53,715 nt of DNA from Nitrospirota bacterium (GTDB lineage: Bacteria; Nitrospirota; Nitrospiria; Nitrospirales; NS-4), in NCBI GenBank assembly GCA_005877815.1, contig VBOG01000035.1, positions 1 to 53,715 on the forward strand. The letters run 5' to 3'. A program made the translations under genes and the position numbers. Below, piece by piece: positions 47,654 through 53,715 of this stretch (its first letter is position 1; every line of letters starts with the position of its first letter). Under the pieces are notes generated by a model. It was not told where the DNA came from, did no database searches, and was given only the letters and a program-made list of their open reading frames with translations.

Positions 47654-49017
47654 GGCGTGCCTCCCGCGACCGGTGTCGCCTCCGCTGTGGGGGGCACAGG
47701 AATCAGGATCCCCACCGTCCGCGTGTCCTCTTGGAAATAGCGACGGGCCACACGCTTGACGTCCTCCTTTGTGACTTCTCGAAGCCTCTTCACGTAGTCG
47801 GCGATGTACTGCCAACCGGCGCCGACCGTTTCCGCAGTGCCCAGTAGCATCGCTTGGCGAAAAATGGAATCCTGCTCGAACATATGTTTGGCTTCCACCT
47901 GGTTCTTGGCCTTCTGGATTTCTTTGTCCGTCGGCCCTTCCTTTTTGATCCGCTCAATCTCCGCCAGCAGTGATTGTTCGACCTCCTCGATCTTGGCGCC
48001 CGGCTTCACGATTGCGTAAAACGTATAGAGTTCAGGATTGGCGGACAACTCGCTGTAGCTCGCTCCGACGGCAAGCGCGATTTTCTTTCGATACACGAGG
48101 GTATCATAGAGGCGCGAGCTTTTGCCCGAGGACAGGACGTTCTCAAGAACGGCCAACGCATGGACATCGGTGCTCATGAAGTTCGGCACCTTGTACCCGA
48201 AGTAGAGAAACGGCAATTGGGCCGCCCGTTTGACGATCACGCGTCGTTCGCCTCGCTGCACAGGATCGATGATCTCCGGGGACGTGGGGGGCGCACCTTT
48301 GGGCAGACGTTCGAAGTATTGCTTGGCCAAGCTGACGACGGCCTCGTTCTTGACGTCGCCCACGATCACCAACGTGGCGTTGTTCGGCACGTAGTAGCGT
48401 TCGTAATGCTGCTTGAGATCCTCCCTGGTCATCGCGTTCAGGTCATTGAACCATCCAATGATCGGCCAGTGATAGGGGTGCTCCATGAAGGCTTGCGCGA
48501 ACATCTGCTCGACCAGATACGCTTGGGGATTGTCCTCAGTCCGTAGTCTCCGTTCCTCTTTGACCACCTCGCGTTCCAGTTGAAACTCGTTGTCGTCCAG
48601 CAACAGTCCCTGCAGCCTGTCTGATTCCATCTCCAGCGCGAGCTCCAGCTTATCGGCCGCGAGGTTTTCAAAATACGCTGTGTAGTCCTGGCTGGTGAAG
48701 GCGTTGTCGTTGCCTCCGTTCTTTTTGATGATCTTCGAAAACTCGCCCTTGGCGTATTTCTTGGTGCCCTTGAACATCATGTGCTCGAGCATATGCGAGA
48801 GTCCGGCGCGTCCCATGATTTCATTGCGCGAGCCGACCTTATACCAGATCTGCACCGTGATGACAGGCGCCTTCGGCTCTTCGACGACCAGGACCTTGAG
48901 ACCGTTTTGCAGCACCGTCTCCTGTACGCGAGGTCCGGTTTCCGCTGCCTCGGACAGATCCGCCGCGAAGAGGGCGGCGGACAAAGCAATGAGAGCAACG
49001 AATCGTCGTCTGACCAC
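47650..49017 (-). CDS. M16 family zinc metallopeptidase
   Basis: A 455-aa exported peptidase. Signal peptide VRRRFVALIALSAALFAADL. The inverted zinc motif His75-x-x-Glu78-His79 (AGLSHMLEHMMFKGTKKY) is intact, with the third-ligand region REVVKEERRLRTEDN. C-terminal half of the fold: VLSSGKSSRLYDTLVYRKKI. It forms a two-subunit M16B pair with the downstream non-catalytic protein, as in many bacteria where one supplies the active site. It probably degrades peptides in the periplasm. rlmN is upstream on the same strand, 13 bases away. Confidence 0.9.
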   Translation of the reverse strand: MVRRRFVALIALSAALFAADLSEAAETGPRVQETVLQNGLKVLVVEEPKAPVITVQIWYKVGSRNEIMGRAGLSHMLEHMMFKGTKKYAKGEFSKIIKKNGGNDNAFTSQDYTAYFENLAADKLELALEMESDRLQGLLLDDNEFQLEREVVKEERRLRTEDNPQAYLVEQMFAQAFMEHPYHWPIIGWFNDLNAMTREDLKQHYERYYVPNNATLVIVGDVKNEAVVSLAKQYFERLPKGAPPTSPEIIDPVQRGERRVIVKRAAQLPFLYFGYKVPNFMSTDVHALAVLENVLSSGKSSRLYDTLVYRKKIALAVGASYSELSANPELYTFYAIVKPGAKIEEVEQSLLAEIERIKKEGPTDKEIQKAKNQVEAKHMFEQDSIFRQAMLLGTAETVGAGWQYIADYVKRLREVTKEDVKRVARRYFQEDTRTVGILIPVPPTAEATPVAGGTP

Positions 49018-49030
49018 AGGGATCTCCTTC

Positions 49031-50134
49031 TTAAGAGGACACGGGATTCAGAAAGCCGGCGCGGGTCGCCGGGCGTTCGAGTTGGAGAGGAAGCGATCCC
49101 GGCAGTGTCCCAAGCTGCCCGCAGGCGCCGAGGATCTCGCGGCCTTTGCTCTTCCGGATGTAGGCTGCGATGTCATGGCGGTCGAGGACGGCTTGAAACC
49201 GCAGCACCACATGATCCGAAGGCCGCCGGAACCCGCTGCCGGGAAATTCATTGAATGGAATTAAATTGATCTTGCAGCGAATGCCTTTCGTGAGCATGGC
49301 CAAACGGACGGCGTCCCGTTCCGTATCGTTTTCTCCTTCCAGTAGGACATATTCGAACGTCAGGCGGCGGCGCGGCTTCAAAGGAAAGGTCCGGCACGCC
49401 TTCATCAACATGTCGAGAGGGTAGGCTCGATTGACGGCCGGCATGAGCCGACTCCGTTGCGCATCCGTGGTGGCATTCAATGAGACGGCGAGGTTCACGC
49501 CGAGATTCGCAACGCGCGCCAGTCGGGTCGCCAACCCTGCGGTTGAGAGAGTGATTCGCCGGGGAGAGAAGCCGATGCCCCATGTCGTGTCGGTCAGCCG
49601 TCGGATGGCCTCCTCCACGGCCTCGATGTTCGCCAAGGGTTCTCCCATGCCCATCAGCACCACATTTGTCAGCCGACGGTGTCGAAGTCGAGACAGCTCT
49701 CGCTGGACAGCGAGCACTTGACCCACGATTTCATGGGCCTTCAGATTGCGCAGCAACCCCATGCGGCCAGTCAGGCAAAAGGCGCAGTCGAGCGTGCAGC
49801 CGACCTGGGTCGAAAGGCACACGGTTAGACGCTCCGCGTCCGGGATCACGACCGTTTCAATTGATTTGCGGTCTTCCAGGGCAAACACGAACTTTTGCGT
49901 GCCGTCCTCGGTGTTACGGATGGAGTCTGGCATCAGCGAACTAATGCATGCACATTCCGCCAGGCGCGCGCGGTCGGCCTTGGAAAGGTCCGTCATGGCC
50001 GTGATGTCGGTGAGCCGGCGTTGGTAGATCCAATGGAGTAATTGTTCCGCCCGATAATGCGGCCAGCTGAGTTTCTCAATGAGTTCGACAATGCCGGCGG
50101 AGTCGAGAGTCATGAGATCGAGCGCTGAAGACAT
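49031..50134 (-). CDS. rlmN: 23S rRNA (adenine2503-C2)-methyltransferase
   Basis: A 367-aa radical SAM methyltransferase modifying A2503 of 23S rRNA (and A37 of some tRNAs). The cluster cysteines are Cys113, Cys117 and Cys120 in VGCTLDCAFCLTGRMG; other family features are VLMGMGEPLANIEAVEEAI, ITLSTAGLATRLARVANLG, and GREILGACGQL with the C-terminal catalytic cysteine. ATG 50134 gives a normal-length protein; the same frame extends far upstream across the divergent slt gene and is not used. No strong ribosome-binding site is visible. It precedes the M16 pair on the same strand. Confidence 0.93.
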   Translation of the reverse strand: MSSALDLMTLDSAGIVELIEKLSWPHYRAEQLLHWIYQRRLTDITAMTDLSKADRARLAECACISSLMPDSIRNTEDGTQKFVFALEDRKSIETVVIPDAERLTVCLSTQVGCTLDCAFCLTGRMGLLRNLKAHEIVGQVLAVQRELSRLRHRRLTNVVLMGMGEPLANIEAVEEAIRRLTDTTWGIGFSPRRITLSTAGLATRLARVANLGVNLAVSLNATTDAQRSRLMPAVNRAYPLDMLMKACRTFPLKPRRRLTFEYVLLEGENDTERDAVRLAMLTKGIRCKINLIPFNEFPGSGFRRPSDHVVLRFQAVLDRHDIAAYIRKSKGREILGACGQLGTLPGSLPLQLERPATRAGFLNPVSS

Positions 50135-50206
50135 GGTCGTGAGGGTAACACACGGTTTAGAAGGGCGGCAACCCTCGAAAGTGGCACTGCGTGGTATACT
50201 TCCGCC

Positions 50207-52483
50207 ATGATTCGCAAGGTTATACGCGTGCCGGCGAACTGCCAGATATTCCGTCCTCTCCGTGCATGGCGCCCGTTCGTGGGCTATCTCTTCCTGTTCA
50301 TCGCATATCTTGTCGTCGGCACCGTGACTCTTATTTTCGCCGAGGATCTGTCCGAGAAACCCGGCGGGGCCTGCCAGGTTCCTCAAGACTGTTTGAACGA
50401 TGCGGTTCGCGCCTTGAACGGCCGTGAAGCAGACCAGGCGATCGCGCGTCTGAACGAGTTGCTCGCAAAGTTTCCTGACACGCCTTGGGAGGGCCGGGCG
50501 GCTCTGCTCCTTGGAAAGTACTACCAAACAGTGGGGGACCGGCAAGCGTCGTCGCTTCTGATGAGAGCCGAACGCCAGCTGCCTCTCCTTGGCGACTACG
50601 CGCAATATTTCCTCGGAGAATTCTTCTTTCAGGCGGGAGATGTCAATGGAGGGGCGACCGCCTTTGACGTGCTTGTGGACCGATACCCCGGCAGCGTGCT
50701 CCGTCCCCAGGCACTCTACCGATCGGTCGAAACGTGGTTTCAAGGCGACGACTGCATGCGGTCCAGAGAACGGCAGGGAAGGTTTCTGGCCGAATACCCT
50801 AAGAACCCATTGGTCCCAGCGGTGCTGTTACGGCAGGGGGATTGTCTCCTCAAGGATGGTGACGCCGCTCTTGCTGCGGTGGTCTATAGACGCGCGTGGA
50901 GCCAGTACGCCGCGACACCACAAGGCGATGAGGCGGCCGCTAGAATGCAGCGCATGAGGCAGAACGGTATCACGGTGCCAGATCCCACCGCCCCAGAGTG
51001 GTGGCTGCGCGGACGGACCCTTTTCGATGCTGGCCAGCATGCACGCGCGATCACAGCCTTCGACGAGTTGCTCAAATTTCAGGACGTTCCGGACCGTCTC
51101 CAGGCCCGCCTGAATGTCGGCATTGCGCGCGTGCGTTTGAAACAATACGACGAGGCACAGCAGGTCTTCTCGCACCTGGCCAAAAGCCGCTCCGGACAAA
51201 TCTCGTTTGAGGCTGTGGTATGGCTGGCACGAATCTATCTCAGGCAGGGCAAGGATGACCTGTTGCTGTCGTTGGCCAGGGAAGTCGACGCCGGGCTACT
51301 ATCCGGTGACCTTAAGGCGAGATTCCTGGTCCTTTTTGCCGCCCAGCATGCCGACCGCGGACGACTAGACAAAGCCGTCGCTACCTACCTTCAGGCGGGA
51401 GACCTCGGCATGACGGCCACCACCACGGAGGCATACTGGCAGGCCGGGTGGTTGCAGTACACCATGGGGCGTTACGAGGATGCCGTCACGGCATTTGATA
51501 GAACACTGCATCTGAAAAATGTCGGCGTCCTTGGCTTGTCGGCTCTTTACTGGAAAGCCCGGAGCCTTGAGAAGTTAGGAGAAACGGCACAGGCCGCCAC
51601 GGCCTATCAGACGTTATGCGCAGATGTTCCCAATTCCTACTATTGCTCCAGCGCCAGACTTCGTCCCGCATGGAAAGACGGTAGTGACTCCAATGGAACG
51701 GCGGTCAAGCTGTCGGTCTCAGAAAATCCCGACAGCACCCTCATAGAGGACATCCATTACCGGCGCGCGTTGGAACTCAAGTTGCTGGGATGGCAAAAAG
51801 AGGCCGGAGAAGAACTGGCGCAACTGACTTCGAAGGTGGGCAAAGAGCGCGGAGTCGTGTTATGGGTGGCACGGCTGTTGAACTCATCGGGAGAGTTTCA
51901 TCGGGCGCTGTCATTGATTCAGATGTTTTTTTCGGATGTGCTTGACCGGGGAGGCCCGGACATCCCGAGCGCGTTTTGGGAGATCGCGTATCCCGGAGGG
52001 TTTCTGCCGTTCGCCAAGACGCTGCCGTTACAGGGGATCGACCCACATCTTGTGACGGCCGTCATACGGGAGGAGAGCGCCTATAACCCTCTGGCCATAT
52101 CCACGGCCGGCGCATTGGGATTGATGCAGGTCATGCCGCATACGGGCCAGAAGATCGCCGCGCAGGTGGGCTCTGACGGTTTCAGTCGGGAGAGGCTCTT
52201 TGACCCCTGTTATAACATTCGTTTCGGGTCCTGGTATCTCGGGCATCTGGCGGAAAAGTTCAACCACAATCTGGTGTATGCGATCGCCGCGTATAATGCG
52301 GGCCCGGACATCGTGACGAAATGGATCCAGCAATTCGGCTATCGGGAGCAGGATGAGTTTATCGAATCAATCCCGTATACAGAGACGAGGCAATACGTGA
52401 AGAAAGTTCTTCGAAGTTACAGACAATATGGAAAAATTTATGGCCCTGAGAGTAGGACGGCATTCCTTGACAAGGGGTGTTGA
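50207..52483 (+). CDS. Slt70-like soluble lytic transglycosylase with TPR-like repeats
   Basis: A 758-aa exported protein. N-terminal signal/anchor FVGYLFLFIAYLVVGTVTLIF; then a long helical superhelix of tetratricopeptide-like repeats (residues ~60-580); then an SLT domain with catalytic Glu623 in VIREESAYNPLAIS, GALGLMQVMPHTGQKIA, and AIAAYNAGPDIVTKWI. The layout is that of Slt70: a ring of helices plus the catalytic domain. It cleaves peptidoglycan with anhydro product in the periplasm. A TATACT -10-like box lies just before the ATG. It is followed by a ZapB-like gene. Confidence 0.9.
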   Translation: MIRKVIRVPANCQIFRPLRAWRPFVGYLFLFIAYLVVGTVTLIFAEDLSEKPGGACQVPQDCLNDAVRALNGREADQAIARLNELLAKFPDTPWEGRAALLLGKYYQTVGDRQASSLLMRAERQLPLLGDYAQYFLGEFFFQAGDVNGGATAFDVLVDRYPGSVLRPQALYRSVETWFQGDDCMRSRERQGRFLAEYPKNPLVPAVLLRQGDCLLKDGDAALAAVVYRRAWSQYAATPQGDEAAARMQRMRQNGITVPDPTAPEWWLRGRTLFDAGQHARAITAFDELLKFQDVPDRLQARLNVGIARVRLKQYDEAQQVFSHLAKSRSGQISFEAVVWLARIYLRQGKDDLLLSLAREVDAGLLSGDLKARFLVLFAAQHADRGRLDKAVATYLQAGDLGMTATTTEAYWQAGWLQYTMGRYEDAVTAFDRTLHLKNVGVLGLSALYWKARSLEKLGETAQAATAYQTLCADVPNSYYCSSARLRPAWKDGSDSNGTAVKLSVSENPDSTLIEDIHYRRALELKLLGWQKEAGEELAQLTSKVGKERGVVLWVARLLNSSGEFHRALSLIQMFFSDVLDRGGPDIPSAFWEIAYPGGFLPFAKTLPLQGIDPHLVTAVIREESAYNPLAISTAGALGLMQVMPHTGQKIAAQVGSDGFSRERLFDPCYNIRFGSWYLGHLAEKFNHNLVYAIAAYNAGPDIVTKWIQQFGYREQDEFIESIPYTETRQYVKKVLRSYRQYGKIYGPESRTAFLDKGC

Positions 52484-52533
52484 GCCGATATAGTCTGCCC
52501 GCAATTTCCTCACAGCGATGGGATCCCGACCAC

Positions 52534-52767
52534 ATGGCCTTTAAGAAGTTCGCCGATCTCGAATCGAAGGTCAAGGGACTCATCGAACACTCCCATGAAC
52601 TGAAGCGTCGCACGGCGCAGTTGGAAGACCGATTGCGGGATGCTGATGCCAGGCTGGCGCGTCAACAGGCTTCGATCAAGCGCTGGGAAAAGGAGCGCGA
52701 CTGGCTCCGGATACGGCTGAGGAAAACTCTTGAGGACCTCACCTCGATCCAATCGAATACGCCATGA
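52534..52767 (+). CDS. Small coiled-coil protein, ZapB-like
   Basis: A 77-aa protein that is nearly all coiled coil (FADLESKVKGLIEHSHELKR, AQLEDRLRDADARLARQQAS). It begins MAFKKF at ATG 52534 and overlaps zapA by four bases (ATGA). Its shape and place suggest a ZapB-type or cell-division partner of ZapA. Sequence identity to known ZapB cannot be judged. The in-frame TTG at 52477 would overlap slt and is less likely. Confidence 0.75.
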   Translation: MAFKKFADLESKVKGLIEHSHELKRRTAQLEDRLRDADARLARQQASIKRWEKERDWLRIRLRKTLEDLTSIQSNTP

Positions 52768-53060
52768 CGAAATCCTTTGAAATTGAAGTCTATGGTCAGC
52801 GCTATACCATCCGAGGGGAGGCCGAGGAAGCAGACGTTCAGGCACTGGCCCGGTTGATTGACGAGCGCATGAGAACACTGGCGGCCGGGATGAAAACCGC
52901 GACAGCCACACAACTTGCGGTGTTGACGGCTTTGAATCTGGCGCATGAGCTGAACCAGGCGTTGAAACAACAGCAGGAAAGTCTGGAAGAGGCGGATCGC
53001 AGAGCGGACGGCCTGATTAAATCCATCAAGGACACGCTAGGAGGGTCGTCATCAGAGTGA
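52764..53060 (+). CDS. zapA: Cell division protein ZapA
   Basis: A 98-aa protein with the ZapA pattern: an N-terminal beta region (FEIEVYGQRYTIRGEAEEAD) with DVQALARLIDERMRTLAAG, then a helix ending in a coiled coil (LAVLTALNLAHELNQALKQQ). It binds and bundles FtsZ at mid-cell. It overlaps the coiled-coil gene upstream, so both are co-translated. The gap downstream is the place where 6S RNA is commonly found next to zapA in other bacteria. Confidence 0.9.
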   Translation: MTKSFEIEVYGQRYTIRGEAEEADVQALARLIDERMRTLAAGMKTATATQLAVLTALNLAHELNQALKQQQESLEEADRRADGLIKSIKDTLGGSSSE

Positions 53061-53476
53061 CTGTTGAAAGATTTGGGGAAGGTTGCTACACTAATCCCTA
53101 TAGTGTGAGGTGAATTAGTGGAAGTTGCTGGACCACACAGACCTTAGAAGGAATGGATTGAACGACTGTTACAGGAATTGGGCTCGAAAAACTCGGAGTG
53201 TCGGATCTGAACGTTTCTGGCTAAAGTGGTGAAATAGCATTCAACAATCAAGGACATCACAAACGCGGCTGATTTCTTTAGGGACATGGACGATCTAACC
53301 CTGTGTCTCAGCTCCGCGCGTAAGCCGCTGTAGCCACTGTCCGGCTCTCGACCGATGTAACGTCTTACAGTCGGCCATCCTCAGTCTGGTCCGGTTTTTC
53401 CCTTCCCTCACTCTCCTTAACATGACAAATCCCGACGGGACGTCTGTGGTTCTTGGCCTGTCGGACGGAGGCTGCT
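53061..53476 (+). ncRNA. Non-coding stretch between zapA and rny, candidate 6S RNA (ssrS)
   Basis: These 416 bases have no credible coding frame on either strand. Hairpins seen: ACACTA-(7)-TAGTGT at 53088-53106; an AGCCG/CGGCT stem near 53321-53345; and CCGA-TGTAA-CGTC-TTACA-G-TCGG (about 53353-53375), a nine-pair stem with one bulge; GGTTTTTCCC around 53391-53400 gives a short T-run. The gene order zapA - 6S RNA - next gene is common in bacteria. I could not build a full 6S fold by eye, so this is a positional suggestion. Confidence 0.35.
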
Positions 53477-53715
53477 ATTACTACTGACCTAGCGCTTATC
53501 ATCATTGCCGTTGCGGTCGGCGCGTGTCTCGGCGCCTGGTTGTTTTGGATCATCCAAGGTCGGGTTGCCGCATCCCGGTTCAGGGACGCGGAGGATCGGG
53601 CCGCACAGATCATCCGTGCCGCGGAAAAAGAGGCCGAAACCAGGGCCCGGGAGGCAAAGCTCGAGGCGAAAGATCTGATCGTCCAGGCCAAGGCTGACCT
53701 GGACAAGGAGATCCA
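53477..53715 (+). CDS. rny: Ribonuclease Y (5' part)
   Basis: The gene runs off the right edge; about 79 residues are visible. An N-terminal membrane helix (LALIIIAVAVGACLGAWLFW) is followed by a long charged coiled coil (AEDRAAQIIRAAEKEAETRA, AKLEAKDLIVQAKADLDKEI), which is the signature start of RNase Y, the membrane-bound endonuclease of mRNA decay. The most plausible start is ATT at 53477, placed five bases after GGAGG (53467-53471); no ATG or GTG fits, and an alternative TTG at 53453 lacks a ribosome-binding site. The catalytic KH and HD domains lie outside the window. Confidence 0.82.
   Translation, partial: MTTDLALIIIAVAVGACLGAWLFWIIQGRVAASRFRDAEDRAAQIIRAAEKEAETRAREAKLEAKDLIVQAKADLDKEI

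Noticed and set aside
50135-50743. N-terminal extension of rlmN to a 570-aa protein
   Set aside because: The extension overlaps the slt gene on the opposite strand and looks like random translation; the 367-aa form matches the family length.

Overview
The window looks like the chromosome of a Nitrospira-type nitrite oxidiser (phylum Nitrospirota). This is inferred from gene content, because no rRNA or marker gene is present. The left end carries a reductive TCA cycle cluster on the + strand: ATP-citrate lyase alpha subunit (partial), aconitase, monomeric isocitrate dehydrogenase, a fumarate reductase iron-sulfur/flavoprotein pair and both succinyl-CoA synthetase subunits. An unrecognised 163-aa protein sits between sucC and sucD. 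The set fits CO2 fixation through the reverse TCA cycle.

From 11 to 21 kb the content is mixed: a periplasmic metallo-beta-lactamase-fold protein, a family 2 glycosyltransferase, a frameshifted membrane-anchored Lon-like protease with a zinc ribbon, a small secreted protein, a STAS-like DUF4325 protein, a three-gene lysine/aminoadipate-type cassette (saccharopine-dehydrogenase-like, ALDH7, VOC protein) and two small RRM RNA-binding proteins. The RRM genes lie among short exported or membrane ORFs. One of these ORFs has a decayed upstream copy, and both copies are followed by a stem-conserved hairpin.

From 21 to 34 kb there are metK-ahcY (methyl cycle, - strand) and a System II cytochrome c maturation operon (ResB, CcsA, two TlpA/ResA-like thioredoxins, CcdA; + strand). 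A geranylgeranyl-reductase-family flavoprotein follows. A - strand group then holds an AsmA/DUF748-like protein, a diheme cytochrome c and two TraT-family lipoproteins, with bamD just upstream.

From 35 to 53.7 kb come a FabH-like ketoacyl synthase, a lipoprotein, nadB, a small lytic transglycosylase, a CNNM/CorC-type membrane protein, pabB-pabC, the membrane (F0) part of an ATP synthase operon (atpZ/I, B, E, F, with no F1 genes), a small secreted protein, larE, a pair of M16 peptidase-family proteins, rlmN, a Slt70-like transglycosylase, a ZapB-like coiled-coil protein, zapA, a non-coding stretch in the usual position of 6S RNA, and the start of RNase Y (rny), which seems to use an ATT start codon.

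I saw no tRNA, rRNA, CRISPR array, insertion sequence or integrase. The most interesting unexplained items are the sucC-sucD insert protein, the diheme cytochrome/TraT gene group, the duplicated RRM/small-ORF region with its conserved hairpins, and several strongly structured intergenic stretches.
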